This document shows, one piece after another, positions 34,259 to 43,215 of a stretch of DNA of 64,000 nt (its first letter is position 1; every line of letters begins with the position of its first letter). The stretch spans positions 3,713,001-3,777,000 of the forward strand of contig NZ_CP107716.1 of assembly GCF_025854335.1 (NCBI RefSeq), written 5' to 3'. The notes under the pieces were generated by a model. It was not told the DNA's origin. It did no database searches and saw only the letters and a program-made list of their open reading frames with translations. Both the position numbers and the translations under genes were made by a program. This DNA is from Pelagibacterium flavum. Lineage in GTDB: Bacteria > Pseudomonadota > Alphaproteobacteria > Rhizobiales > Devosiaceae.

Positions 34259-36201
34259 CAGAACGATTGTCCTATACCGACATAGAGCGCGTAATCGGGA
34301 TCGCCCGGGCTCTTGTTCAAAGGCACGGCAACGTCGAGGCGCAAGGGCCCGAGCGCCGTGTAATAACGGATGCCCACGCCGGCTCCCAGCCGGAGCTGAT
34401 CGAAATCGGGGAAGGTGTCGGCGGCGACATAGCCACCGTCGACGAAGGCGACGGCGCCGAACTGGTCGTTAAAGCGCACACGGCCCTCGACGGAGGCTTC
34501 GAGGAGATAGCGCCCGCCAGTCACATTGCCCATGCCATCGTCGACGCCGATCGAGCGATAGGCATAGCCGCGCACCGAGCCGCCGCCGCCGGCGAAAAAC
34601 AAAAGGTCGGGCGGGATTTCAGTGAGCGAGGGGCCGGCCACCGCGCCGGCCTTGATGCGACCGGCAAGGACATAATTGGCGTCCTCGTCAAAGGCGAAAT
34701 AGGCGCGGCCCTCAAGTGTCGCGCGGGCGAGGAAATTTTCGTACTCGAACTCATAGAGCGGATCGACCGTCGCTTCGAGATAGAAGCCTTGCGTGGGGTC
34801 GAGATCGGAATCGCGATTGTCGAACACGCCGCGCCCGTAAAGACCGGCGGTGGTGAAATTGCGGTTTCCGAAGGTCGCGTCGTCCTCGAAATAGGAATGC
34901 TGGAACTGCAAGCCGACGCTGCCGGAAATGTCGTCGCTGAAAAGCTGCTCGATCCCCAACCGCCCCTGAACCGAGGTTTCGGTATAGAGCGGCAGGACCG
35001 AGCGGTCGGCGCTGAGCGCGGCGACGAGATCGGTCTCGGGGGTAAAGATGCCCGGCTTGGTGAAGGTGCCGCCAAAGGCATAGTCGAACTCGGCGGTATC
35101 GATGGGGAAGCTGATCCCGGCCACCTTGGCGTCGAGCCGCAGCCGCTCGGCCTCACCGAACAGATTGCGGTGCAGCCAATAGCCTTCGACGCCAAGCCCG
35201 TCGAGCGTGCCATAGCTGGCGCCGATACCGAAGCGGCGCAGGGCCTGTTCCTGCACGATGATCTGATAGGGCAGCAACCCGTTGGGCTGAACCTGCTGGG
35301 CCGCCTCGATGCGCATCGAGCGGAACACGCCCAGCCGGGTCAGCCGCTCGCGGGCCCGCTCGATATCGTCGGGATCATATTCGGCGCCCTGAACCAATCC
35401 GGTCTGACGCACGATGAAGGCCGGGCTCATGTTCTGCGTGCCCTGGACCAATATGGAACCGATGGCCGCGTACGCGCCCGGATCAACCACTATGGAGACC
35501 TCGAGCGTGCGGCTGGGATGGTCGGCAACCACATCACGCGAGGCGATCTGCGCCTTGGGGTAGCCGAGCTGGCGCAAGGCTTCGACGAGGCGTTGTTCGG
35601 CCTGGGCGATGATCGTGGCGCGAGCGATCTGACCGGTCACGAACCCTATTTCAGAGGGCGCTTCGACCCTATCGGCCTCCAGAACAGGCATGGGGGCGCG
35701 ATTGGTGATGCGCAGGGGGCCGAAGACGAATTGGGGGCCGGGATCGACCGTAACCCTGATCTGGCTGGGTTCGGGCAGGCTGGCGTCGGGCGGGATCGAA
35801 GCGGCCTCGCGGCCATTGACCAATATCGAGATCGCGCCGCCATAATAGCCCAGATTGTAGAGCGCGCCGGTCATGCGGGCATAATCGCCACGCGCCTTGG
35901 CAAGAAGTCCGGCCACGCCGGACGCTGGTTGATCGCGGTCGCCCCAGAGATTGGATGCAGCGCGCAGGGCGGCATCCAAATCGCCTTCCACGCCGGTCTC
36001 GAAAGTCAGATCATAGGTGCGCGGATCGGCGATCACAGCATCGGCGTCGTCGGCTTCCGAGCCGAAGAACTGGATGCCGAACAGCTCGAATCCAAACGCC
36101 GGGCCGGTTACGAGCGTTGCGGCCACACAAAGGGCGATCAGGCTATGGCGCTTGCTGGTTTTCACGGCTGGTACGCAATCCACACTATCCATTCCGCTCA
36201 A
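34258..36201 (-). CDS. tamA: Outer-membrane assembly protein TamA (BamA/Omp85 family)
   Basis: 647 residues. A signal peptide follows a short hydrophilic stretch (KRHSLIALCVAATLVTGPAFG, about 18-38), so the true start may be the second ATG at 36192. Three POTRA domains (about 75-290) include DLTFETGVEGDLDAALRAAS and IRVTVDPGPQFVFGPLRI. A 16-strand barrel follows with GASYGTLDGLGVEGYWLHRNLFG, FFAGGGGSVRGYAYRSIG (the L6-loop RGY motif of Omp85 proteins) and the C-terminal strand ending GDPDYALYVGIGQSF. It works with TamB, which is encoded directly downstream. Confidence 0.95.
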   Translation of the reverse strand: MSGMDSVDCVPAVKTSKRHSLIALCVAATLVTGPAFGFELFGIQFFGSEADDADAVIADPRTYDLTFETGVEGDLDAALRAASNLWGDRDQPASGVAGLLAKARGDYARMTGALYNLGYYGGAISILVNGREAASIPPDASLPEPSQIRVTVDPGPQFVFGPLRITNRAPMPVLEADRVEAPSEIGFVTGQIARATIIAQAEQRLVEALRQLGYPKAQIASRDVVADHPSRTLEVSIVVDPGAYAAIGSILVQGTQNMSPAFIVRQTGLVQGAEYDPDDIERARERLTRLGVFRSMRIEAAQQVQPNGLLPYQIIVQEQALRRFGIGASYGTLDGLGVEGYWLHRNLFGEAERLRLDAKVAGISFPIDTAEFDYAFGGTFTKPGIFTPETDLVAALSADRSVLPLYTETSVQGRLGIEQLFSDDISGSVGLQFQHSYFEDDATFGNRNFTTAGLYGRGVFDNRDSDLDPTQGFYLEATVDPLYEFEYENFLARATLEGRAYFAFDEDANYVLAGRIKAGAVAGPSLTEIPPDLLFFAGGGGSVRGYAYRSIGVDDGMGNVTGGRYLLEASVEGRVRFNDQFGAVAFVDGGYVAADTFPDFDQLRLGAGVGIRYYTALGPLRLDVAVPLNKSPGDPDYALYVGIGQSF

Positions 36202-36330
36202 CTGGAGCGCCGAGCCACTGGGCCGGCCGCTCCAATTTGATCAAAATCCTAGCACAGAGGGGGTTAACGGCAACCCTGGCGACCACATGAAAGGCACGAT
36301 TGTGATCGGGGTGTCGCAGACCGGGCACGG

Positions 36331-37206
36331 TCAGCGCTGCGCGCCGGCCATCGAATCGAGCAGCGCGAAGGTGCTCGTCACCAGATCGATGGAGGGGCGC
36401 AACCGGGTGTCGGCGCCCGAGGCGATCGCAGGTGGGGGCACATCGCTGGAGGCGCGGTATTGCGCGTAGGCGAGACGCGCAGGCGCCTGTGGGGCCGCGT
36501 CATCCTCTTGGCTTGTGGCAGGAGCTTGTGCCAGGGCTATGGCGTCGAGCGCGTCGGCCTGTGCAGGAGCCGGCTCATCGATCTCAAGCCCCAGCGGACG
36601 GGATGGGGGCAGAAAACCGAGCGGGGTGCTTTCAAACACCGCCTCGACCGGCTCGGCTGCGGCGACTTCGATGGTTGGGGCGACCTCGGCCACCGGTGGC
36701 GGCGGGGTGACGGCAGCGACCACGGGAGCCTCAAATTGCGGCGGCGCGGGCGCAATGGGGGTCGCCGGGCCGGGGCGCAGGCCGGTTTCCTCGAGCAGGC
36801 CGGCAGCCTTGGCTTCGTAGTAATAGCCCTTGGCGTAGAGCTGGACCGCGCGATCGTGACTGCCATTGGCCAAGAGCCACGCGCCGCGCAGATATTTGAC
36901 GGCGTAGATGAGATTGGTTTCTGCGTTGAGCAGATCGGACGGCTCGCCGCGGAACCCCATGGTGCGGGCCGTTTCGGGGAGAATCTGCATCAGGCCGTAA
37001 TAGGGACCGTTGCGGGCTGCAGGGTTGAAGGTGCTTTCGCGATTGATGACGCGGCGCACCAGTTCGAGCGGCACGCCATAATATTGGGCGTAGTACTGGG
37101 CGAGAATCTCAACTTCGGCACGCGAATGGCTCTGCGCGCTGGCAGGCAGGGCGGAAAGCCCCAGAACGAGGGCGGCAAACAGCGCTATAAGCCGTCTTGC
37201 GATCAT
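36331..37206 (-). CDS. Lytic transglycosylase (SLT domain)
   Basis: 291 residues from the ATG at 37206, which begins a clean signal peptide (ARRLIALFAALVLGLSALPASAQ). The SLT domain covers about 30-130, with the catalytic Glu in VINRESTFNPAARNG and the family motif YYGLMQILPETARTMGF, then LNAETNLIYAVKYLRGAW. The C-terminal half is a long Pro/Ala-rich low-complexity tail without a recognisable domain. It cleaves peptidoglycan glycan strands in the periplasm with 1,6-anhydro end formation. A longer in-frame extension upstream lacks a signal peptide and is rejected. Divergent from rluA. Confidence 0.94.
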   Translation of the reverse strand: MIARRLIALFAALVLGLSALPASAQSHSRAEVEILAQYYAQYYGVPLELVRRVINRESTFNPAARNGPYYGLMQILPETARTMGFRGEPSDLLNAETNLIYAVKYLRGAWLLANGSHDRAVQLYAKGYYYEAKAAGLLEETGLRPGPATPIAPAPPQFEAPVVAAVTPPPPVAEVAPTIEVAAAEPVEAVFESTPLGFLPPSRPLGLEIDEPAPAQADALDAIALAQAPATSQEDDAAPQAPARLAYAQYRASSDVPPPAIASGADTRLRPSIDLVTSTFALLDSMAGAQR

Positions 37207-37350
37207 TGAGACCCGAAAAAGAAACTGAACCCTGAGCAGCGCGCATAGCACACGGCACCCAATAAGGGGAGCGGATGTGGCAAATTGTTGGCCACAATCG
37301 GGCAATGGGATAACTTTTCGGCCCGCCCGATTGCTGATAGAGCGTCGGCC

Positions 37351-38022
37351 ATGCTCAATCCCATGCCCAAGACCTTCGACTATCGGCCCCCGACCGACCC
37401 CTGGCTCGACATCCTCCATGAGGATGCCGACATCGTCGTGTTCAACAAGCCTTCGGGCCTTTTGAGCGTTCCGGGCAAGGACCCGGCGCTGTTCGACAGC
37501 CTGCAAAGCCGGGCGCTTGAACGGTTTGCCGGCGCGGGGACGATCCACAGGCTCGACAAGGACACCTCAGGCATCATCGTGATGGCCAAGCATAAGGGGG
37601 CGCACGGCCATATCGGCAAGCAGTTCGAATATCGCCAGACGACCAAGTTCTATATCGCGCGGGTCTGGGGCCATGTGGCCGACGACGAGGGGCTGATCGA
37701 CCTACCGCTGGCGACGGACTGGGAAAACAAGCCGCGCCAGGAGGTCAATTACGAACGTGGCCGGGCCAGTCAGACCCGCTGGCAGGTGGTCGGGCGCGAA
37801 GAGAATGCGACGCGGCTCAAACTCTTCCCCATAACCGGGCGCACGCATCAATTGCGCGTGCATCTCAAAGAGATCGGGCACCCGATCCTTGGCGACGAGT
37901 TCTATGCGACCGGAGAGGCGCTTGCGGCCGCCGACCGGTTGCAATTGCATGCGGCGGAACTGGGGTTCAGGCACCCCAGCGGCGGGGAGCCCGTGGTGTT
38001 CCGGTCCGAGCCACCCTTCTAA
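37351..38022 (+). CDS. rluA: Dual-specificity tRNA/23S rRNA pseudouridine synthase RluA-like
   Basis: 223 residues from the ATG at 37351; 37363 is also possible. The catalytic Asp lies in HRLDKDTSGIIVMAKH. Other RluA landmarks are VVFNKPSGLLSVPGK, KFYIARVWGHVADDEGLIDLPL, PITGRTHQLRVHLKEIGHPILGDEFYA and the compact size without an S4 domain. This is the RluA branch, which in E. coli modifies U746 of 23S rRNA and U32 of tRNAs, rather than RluC/RluD. It is divergent from the transglycosylase and ends at a bidirectional terminator shared with ask. Confidence 0.92.
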   Translation: MLNPMPKTFDYRPPTDPWLDILHEDADIVVFNKPSGLLSVPGKDPALFDSLQSRALERFAGAGTIHRLDKDTSGIIVMAKHKGAHGHIGKQFEYRQTTKFYIARVWGHVADDEGLIDLPLATDWENKPRQEVNYERGRASQTRWQVVGREENATRLKLFPITGRTHQLRVHLKEIGHPILGDEFYATGEALAAADRLQLHAAELGFRHPSGGEPVVFRSEPPF

Positions 38023-38041
38023 AGCATTGATGGAAACAAAA

Positions 38042-38069
38042 AAGCCGGCCCCCCGAAGGGGACCGGCTT
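38042..38069. terminator. Bidirectional intrinsic terminator between rluA and ask
   Basis: AAGCCGGCCCC, a short loop (CCGAA region) and GGGGACCGGCTT, flanked by A6 on the left, so that the minus-strand transcript ends in U6. It serves the end of the ectoine operon and rluA. Confidence 0.85.
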
Positions 38070-38097
38070 GTCGTCGCGTTGCCGTCAGAGGCATCCA

Positions 38098-39552
38098 TCA
38101 GGCAACACGACGAATGTCGGCTCGCGCCTTGCGTTCGGCGCGCTCTTCCACAAGCCCCTTGTGGAGCGCGATGATCGCGGCGTCGAAGTCCTTTTCCTCG
38201 ACCAGCACCTGCAGATCGACCTTGCGGATCATGTCGGTCAAACCGATGGGTTCGATCCCGGCCTCGTCAAGGGCGGCAATGGCACGCGGCAGGATGCGGA
38301 CGCCGCCCAGATCGCGGCCAATGGCCGAAACCATGGAGAGCTTGCGCAGCGTGGTGCTGGCCGTCGGGAAGGCCTGAGCCAGATCGGCCTCGACCCGCTT
38401 GATCGCCTTCATCGAACCCTTGAGGTAATGGGTGATGGTGTTGGCGTTCGAGGTCTTGGAGATGATCCAGACCTTGTGGCGCGTCAGGGCCTCGAGGATC
38501 TTGGTATCGTAGCCCTTCACGCCGACCATGTCCTGATCGTAGAATTCGAGCGCGAACACGCCCTTCAGACCGGTAATGATTTCGGCGCCCGGCGTCTTGG
38601 GTGCCAGATCGCTCATGATGACCGTGCCCGGATGATCAGGTTCGAACGCGTTGGTGACGCGCAGCGGGATACCGGCCTGGCGCAGCGATTTTGCCGCACG
38701 GGGGTGAATCGCTTCCATGCCCATATTGGAGAGCTGGTCGGCGACGTCGTAATTGGTTTCCCCGATCACCTGCACCTTGTCGGAACCGACCAGTTTGGGA
38801 TCGGCCGAGGAAAGGTGGAATTCCTTGTGGATGATCGCTTCCTTTGCGCCGGTCACCACCGCAACGCGAGACAGGGTTACTTCGGAATAGCCGCGGTCAT
38901 AGGTCTTCATGAGCTGTTCGGCGCACTGGGCATAGCCGGTGACGATGGGCAGCTCGGTGGCGAAATCGACGCCGGAAAACTGGCGCGCGATATGTTCGTC
39001 GAGCGGCAATTCGCCGTCCTGACGCCAGCCGGTCAGATCGATGAAGCGGGCGTTGACCCCGTTCTGGTTGAGCAGCAGGGCGGTATTGAAAGCCGATTGC
39101 GCTTCGCCCAGGGCCGAGAGCATTTCGCGCACGGTCAAAAGATGGGCTTCGAGCTGGAAATGGCCGAACGAGCACAGGCGCGAAAGGTCGATCAGACATG
39201 AGCGCACACCTTCGATCCGCTCGCGGATGAATTTATCGGCCTGCTCGCGGGTTGCGGCGTCGGGGAAGATCTCGGCGTTCTTTTCGACCATTTTCGAGGC
39301 AACCGAAGAGAGCGCATCGCCCCATTGCCAGCCGCTTTCCGCGCTCGCAAACAGCGCATAGACGCCGGGCTCGTCGGATTTTTTGTGTTCGAGCAGGGCG
39401 TCTGTCATGCCGCCATAGGCGGACACGACGAAAATGCGATTATAGAGCTCAGGGCCCCTCCGGTCGCCGACGAGCACGGTGCGCAAAAGCTCCTGGCTGC
39501 GCGACATCGACGTGCCACCGATTTTTTCGACTGTATGGGTCTTGGCTGTCAC
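38098..39552 (-). CDS. ask: Aspartate kinase, ectoine-operon type (Ask_Ect)
   Basis: 484 residues. The N-terminus (HTVEKIGGTSMSR) carries the aspartokinase K-x-GGTS motif, with the catalytic domain at about 1-300 and ACT-type regulatory regions at the C-terminus. It phosphorylates L-aspartate, the first step toward aspartate semialdehyde, the precursor used by EctB. Its position as the last gene of ectABCD and its sequence class fit the specialised aspartokinase reported in many ectoine operons, which escapes the feedback inhibition acting on the amino-acid pathway; that property is inferred. It lies 77 bp after ectD and ends at the shared terminator. Confidence 0.94.
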   Translation of the reverse strand: MTAKTHTVEKIGGTSMSRSQELLRTVLVGDRRGPELYNRIFVVSAYGGMTDALLEHKKSDEPGVYALFASAESGWQWGDALSSVASKMVEKNAEIFPDAATREQADKFIRERIEGVRSCLIDLSRLCSFGHFQLEAHLLTVREMLSALGEAQSAFNTALLLNQNGVNARFIDLTGWRQDGELPLDEHIARQFSGVDFATELPIVTGYAQCAEQLMKTYDRGYSEVTLSRVAVVTGAKEAIIHKEFHLSSADPKLVGSDKVQVIGETNYDVADQLSNMGMEAIHPRAAKSLRQAGIPLRVTNAFEPDHPGTVIMSDLAPKTPGAEIITGLKGVFALEFYDQDMVGVKGYDTKILEALTRHKVWIISKTSNANTITHYLKGSMKAIKRVEADLAQAFPTASTTLRKLSMVSAIGRDLGGVRILPRAIAALDEAGIEPIGLTDMIRKVDLQVLVEEKDFDAAIIALHKGLVEERAERKARADIRRVA

Positions 39553-39629
39553 TTGTTCCCTCCGATTGGGTCGGGGTGCCCGGCGGGACCGTTTAAATCC
39601 CGCCGAATGGTTTGGGTGCCTTGTGGCTC

Positions 39630-40556
39630 TTATTCGAGTTTGCCCGAGACGATTTCGAACGGGCCCTTGGGGTCGCGGTTCGAAAGGAAGTCAGGGCGGG
39701 GCTTGTTGGCCGCGAACGGGTGTTCGACACGGTTTGACCAGGCGTTATAGACAAAGAACGCATTGGAACGCGGGAACGGGGTGATGTTGCCGTTCGAGCC
39801 GTGCATGGTGTTGCACTCGAAAAGGATCACCGTACCGGCCTTGCCCGAGGCGTATTCGATGCCGAACTTTTCGGCCAGATCGGACAGCGCCTTGTGGCTG
39901 GGGACGCCCACTTCCTGCTTTTTGAGCGAGGATTTGTGGTTGTCATCGGGTGTCTCGCCCGCGCAGGACACATAATGCTTGTGCGAGCCGGGCATGAGCA
40001 TCAGTGGCCCGTTGAGCGCGTCATTGTCGGTCAAAAGGATCGAGGCGGAAATGGCCCGCATGCGCGGCATGCCGTCCTCGGCGTGCCAGGTCTCGAAGTC
40101 CGAGTGCCAGTAGAATTCCTTGCCGGTGAAGCCCGGCTTGTAGTTGAGCCGGCTCTGGTGAAGGTAGAGGTCGTCATCGAGCAGGAAACGAATTTTCCCG
40201 GCAATCCGCTCGTCACGGGCAACGCGGTTGAACAGCGTGCTCTCGTCCTCAAGACGGAAAATGGTGCGCACCGCATCCGAATCGGGTTCGGTCACCACAT
40301 TATCGGAGTTGAGGCCTGCCTCGCCGGACCGCAGGCGGCGCGATTCAGCCTGGAGCTTGGCCACCTCGGCGGGGGAAAATACGTTGTTGAGGACCAGAAA
40401 GCCATTCTTGTCGAATTCTTCGGTCTGGGCACGGGTCAGCGGCGCTTGGGGTGTCCAGTTGCCCCAGAATACCGGGTCCTTGCGCTCAAGCCAGTTTTCT
40501 TCGGCAAGTCGTGTCGGATAGGCGTCCGATCGGGTGTGAACTGCAGAGAGTGTCAT
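39630..40556 (-). CDS. ectD: Ectoine 5-hydroxylase
   Basis: 308 residues from the ATG at 40556, preceded by GAGGAAG. It is a non-haem Fe(II)/2-oxoglutarate dioxygenase that converts ectoine to 5-hydroxyectoine. The EctD signature is complete: F-Y-WHSDFETWHAEDGMPRMRA with the iron ligands His and Asp, and the distal His in NTMHGSNGN. The arginine of the 2-oxoglutarate site lies in PRSNAFFVYNAWSN. Hydroxyectoine confers better heat and desiccation protection than ectoine in many bacteria. Fourth gene in the ectABCD order, 40 bp after ectC. Longer in-frame starts are rejected because family proteins begin near here. Confidence 0.97.
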   Translation of the reverse strand: MTLSAVHTRSDAYPTRLAEENWLERKDPVFWGNWTPQAPLTRAQTEEFDKNGFLVLNNVFSPAEVAKLQAESRRLRSGEAGLNSDNVVTEPDSDAVRTIFRLEDESTLFNRVARDERIAGKIRFLLDDDLYLHQSRLNYKPGFTGKEFYWHSDFETWHAEDGMPRMRAISASILLTDNDALNGPLMLMPGSHKHYVSCAGETPDDNHKSSLKKQEVGVPSHKALSDLAEKFGIEYASGKAGTVILFECNTMHGSNGNITPFPRSNAFFVYNAWSNRVEHPFAANKPRPDFLSNRDPKGPFEIVSGKLE

Positions 40557-40596
40557 TGCTTCCTCTACTCCTTGGTTCGGGGTTTGTGGGTGCGCC

Positions 40597-40998
40597 TTAC
40601 GCGCTCTTTGCCAACTCGGCGGCCGGGGCATACGAGCCATCTTCACGATGGACTTCGGTGCCGGTCACCGGCGGGTTGAAGCAGCATGCCATGACCATCT
40701 CCTCGCGGGCGGTCAGGCGGTGCCGGTCGTTCTTGTCCAGCGCGTACATGACGCCGGGCTTGATCTGATAGACCGTGCCGGTTTCGAGGTCCTCGATCTC
40801 ACCATCGCCCGAGACGCAATAAACGCTCTCGAAATGGTGCTTGTAGTGGAACTCGTGGCTGGTGCCCGCGTGGATGCGGGTGATATGGAACGAAAAGCCC
40901 ATGCCATCGCCGGCCAGCAGCAGGCGGGTGGAATCCCAGCCGTTGGAATTGACGAGCCGATCGCCCTGGCGGGCGTCTTCGAGGTCACGAACGATCAT
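40597..40998 (-). CDS. ectC: L-ectoine synthase
   Basis: 133 residues from the ATG at 40998 with AAGGAAT as ribosome site. A cupin-fold cyclase that dehydrates N-gamma-acetyl-L-2,4-diaminobutyrate to ectoine. It starts [20 protein letters not shown]; the active-site barrel includes [31 protein letters not shown] and [28 protein letters not shown]. Length and motifs are standard. It is separated from ectB by 148 bp holding a dispersed palindrome, so ectCD-ask may be expressed at a different level from ectB. Confidence 0.97.
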   Translation of the reverse strand: MIVRDLEDARQGDRLVNSNGWDSTRLLLAGDGMGFSFHITRIHAGTSHEFHYKHHFESVYCVSGDGEIEDLETGTVYQIKPGVMYALDKNDRHRLTAREEMVMACCFNPPVTGTEVHREDGSYAPAAELAKSA

Positions 40999-41087
40999 TT
41001 TGTATTCCTTCTTTCTTCTTCTGGTCGCGCTCCTAGATCGTTTCACCGTTTCGCGGAACGGCGCACGACCTAAGTCTTTGTTTTGTC

Positions 41088-41135
41088 GCGCTTCCGAACC
41101 GGATAAGTGGCAGCCACTTATCCTGGAAACGCTCT
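41088..41135. repeat. Dispersed palindromic repeat, copy C (ectB-ectC gap)
   Basis: GCGCTTCC-gaacc-GGATAAGTGG-cag-CCACTTATCC-t-GGAAACGCTC. The inner 10-bp arms are perfect and the outer arms nearly so. On the minus strand it forms a large hairpin in the ectB-ectC spacer. Same family as copies A, B and D. Confidence 0.8.
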
Positions 41136-41146
41136 AGTGGCCGCGC

Positions 41147-42427
41147 TCATTCAGCGGCGGCGCGCGAAACGTCCTTGGCAAGCACGGCTTCGAAAGCGTC
41201 CTCGATGATGTCGAGGCCCTTGTCGAGCTGTGCGATATCGATGGTGAGCGGGCAGAGCACCTTGACCACTTCGTCACGGCCGCCCGAGGTCTCGATGATG
41301 AGGCCCTGTTCAAAGCATTTGGCGCAGATGTCGGATGCAACATCACCGTTTTCAGTGTTGATGCCCATCATCATGCCGCGGCCGCGCAGGGTCAGTTCGT
41401 AGCGCTTGGCAATGGCGCCGAGACGGGTCTTCAAATGCTCACCCTTGGCCTTGACCGAATTGGCGAAGGCGTCGTCGCGCCAGAATTTTTCCAGCGCCAC
41501 GCGAGCGGTGACAAAGGCATGATTGTTGCCCCGGAAGGTGCCGTTGTGTTCGGCGGGCTTCCAGATGTCGTGCTCGGGCTTCAAAAGCGTCAGAGCGAAG
41601 GGCAGACCCATGCCCGAAAGCGATTTCGCCTGAGTGATGATGTCGGGGTCAAGGCCGAACTCTTCGAACGAAAAGAACGTGCCCGTGCGCCCGCACCCGG
41701 CCTGGATGTCATCGAGGACGAACAGCGCGCCGTGCTTTTTGGCGATTGTCTGGATCTTTTTGAGCCATTCGCCCGACGCAGCGTTCAGGCCGCCCTCACC
41801 CTGTACGGGTTCGACAAGGATCGCGGCGGGGGCATCGATGCCGCCCGACGGATCGTCGAGCATCTGCTCGAGCATATCGGCGGTATCGACGTCAGGACCG
41901 AAATAGCCCTCGAAGGGCGCGCGATGGACGCCATTGAGGTCGATACCGGCACCGCCGCGCTTGCCGGCATTGCCCGTCGCGGCGAGCGCGCCAAGGGTCA
42001 TGCCATGAAAGCCGTTGGTGAAGGCGATCACATTGGTGCGGCCGGTCACCTTGCGGGCCAGCTTGATGGCCGCTTCAACGGCGTTGGCACCAGTGGGACC
42101 TGTGAACATGAGCTTGTAGTCCATGCCGCGCGGCTTGAGGACGATGTCCTCATAGGCCACGAGGAACTCTTCCTTGGCCTTTGTGAACATGTCCAGCCCG
42201 TGGGTGATGCCGTCGGACGTGACGTAATCGACCAGAGCCGCCTGCATGTCGGGGTCGTTGTGACCGTAGTTCAGCGAGGAACAGCCGGCGAGAAAATCGA
42301 TATATTCGCGGCCGTCGTCGCCGTAAATGATCGAACCCTTGGCCTTGCCGAAGAGTTTGGGAAAGCTGCGCGAATACGAGCGAACCTGGCTCTCGACGCG
42401 ATCGAATGTTTCGTGTGTCGTAGTCAT
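41147..42427 (-). CDS. ectB: L-2,4-diaminobutyrate transaminase
   Basis: 426 residues from the ATG at 42427. A class III PLP aminotransferase that converts aspartate semialdehyde plus glutamate to diaminobutyrate and 2-oxoglutarate. It starts TFDRVESQVRSYSRSFP, the EctB N-terminus, with SSLNYGHNDP, TGPTGANAVEAAIKLARK for the cofactor phosphate, LFVLDDIQAGCGRTG for the Asp that contacts the PLP ring nitrogen, and the PLP lysine in ITQAKSLSGMGLPFAL. Second gene of the operon, 178 bp after ectA with a hairpin-forming repeat in between. Confidence 0.97.
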   Translation of the reverse strand: MTTTHETFDRVESQVRSYSRSFPKLFGKAKGSIIYGDDGREYIDFLAGCSSLNYGHNDPDMQAALVDYVTSDGITHGLDMFTKAKEEFLVAYEDIVLKPRGMDYKLMFTGPTGANAVEAAIKLARKVTGRTNVIAFTNGFHGMTLGALAATGNAGKRGGAGIDLNGVHRAPFEGYFGPDVDTADMLEQMLDDPSGGIDAPAAILVEPVQGEGGLNAASGEWLKKIQTIAKKHGALFVLDDIQAGCGRTGTFFSFEEFGLDPDIITQAKSLSGMGLPFALTLLKPEHDIWKPAEHNGTFRGNNHAFVTARVALEKFWRDDAFANSVKAKGEHLKTRLGAIAKRYELTLRGRGMMMGINTENGDVASDICAKCFEQGLIIETSGGRDEVVKVLCPLTIDIAQLDKGLDIIEDAFEAVLAKDVSRAAAE

Positions 42428-42456
42428 TGTGCCTTGTCTCCTTGTTTCTCTCGTAT

Positions 42457-42507
42457 CGCGCTCCCGATCGCCAAAAGTGTCTTCCACTTTTGCCGGGGAC
42501 GCTTCGA
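42457..42507. repeat. Dispersed palindromic repeat, copy D (ectA-ectB gap)
   Basis: GCGCTCCC-gatcgcc-AAAAGTG-tctt-CCACTTTT-gccgg-GGACGCTTC. The inner stem AAAAGTG/CACTTTT is perfect. Same family as copies A, B and C, and again in the leader of an ect gene. Confidence 0.75.
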
Positions 42508-42605
42508 GCGGGACGGCGGAATTTGGAATGAGCGGAATTCTTGCCTGCATGAGATCTGATGGCGCCGCCGGTCCGCAGTCAGTGGCGGCAGCGCCCCTTG
42601 TCTCT

Positions 42606-43166
42606 TTAGGCGGCAGAACGAACGGGCAGAGCCGCGCGCTCGAACGGGCCAATGGTGACAAGAAATTCGGTGTCGTGCAGGCCGGCGAAATGGTCGTCGC
42701 GCTTGAAGTGCGGCTGACGGACCAGATCGGCATCCAGCGTCTCGGCAATCGACCCGAACAAGGCCCATGAGGGCTTGTTGTCCTTTGTGATGGTCGACTG
42801 AACCTGAGTGACGTTGGCACAGACCTTGCGGGCCAGCACGGCGTTGATCAGGCGCTTGGCCATGCCTTTGCCGCGCGCCTTTTCGGCCACGCAGACCTGC
42901 CAGACGAAATAGGTGTCGGGATGCTCGGGCGGGATATAGCCCGATACCCAACCAACGATTTCGCCATCCATTTCAGCCAGCGCGCAGGTGGACGCGAAGT
43001 GGCTGCACTGGAGCAGGTTGCAATACATCGAATTGTCGTCAAGCGAGGTCGTATCGGCGATGAGCTGCCATACACCGGCGCCATCCTCGCGCCTGGGAGC
43101 GCGAATCTTGATGGATGAGCGCGGGTCGGCGCTGAGGTCCGTGTCGCTGACTGCTGCGAGTTTCAT
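42606..43166 (-). CDS. ectA: L-2,4-diaminobutyrate N-acetyltransferase
   Basis: 186 residues. A GNAT-fold enzyme that acetylates the gamma-amino group of diaminobutyrate. The N-terminus is somewhat extended, then IKIRAPRREDGAGVWQLIADT. Substrate-region motifs SLDDNSMYCNLLQCSHFASTCA and GWVSGYIPPEHPDTYFVWQVCV are the EctA hallmarks, and the acetyl-CoA loop is AEKARGKGMAKRLINAVLAR. First gene of the ectoine operon, divergent from ectR across a 262-bp AT-rich gap that should hold the osmotically controlled promoter and EctR site. Confidence 0.97.
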   Translation of the reverse strand: MKLAAVSDTDLSADPRSSIKIRAPRREDGAGVWQLIADTTSLDDNSMYCNLLQCSHFASTCALAEMDGEIVGWVSGYIPPEHPDTYFVWQVCVAEKARGKGMAKRLINAVLARKVCANVTQVQSTITKDNKPSWALFGSIAETLDADLVRQPHFKRDDHFAGLHDTEFLVTIGPFERAALPVRSAA

Positions 43167-43193
43167 GGGATGCCTCCATTTACGTTCACGCAG

Positions 43194-43215
43194 TTAGTTA
43201 GCTTGTTCAAACTAA
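43194..43215. promoter_or_regulatory. Candidate EctR operator upstream of ectA
   Basis: TTAGTT (43194-43199), 10 bases, AACTAA (43210-43215): a 22-bp dyad 28 bp before the ectA start, a size and symmetry suited to a MarR-type dimer. The rest of the gap (43216-43428) is AT-rich and includes TTTGTTAGGC and TGTCAAAACACC near ectR, but I cannot assign promoter hexamers confidently. Confidence 0.4.

Noticed and set aside
36331..37548. A longer transglycosylase starting at 37548
   Set aside because: The extension covers the divergent promoter region and the rluA gene start, and places the signal peptide in the middle of the protein.
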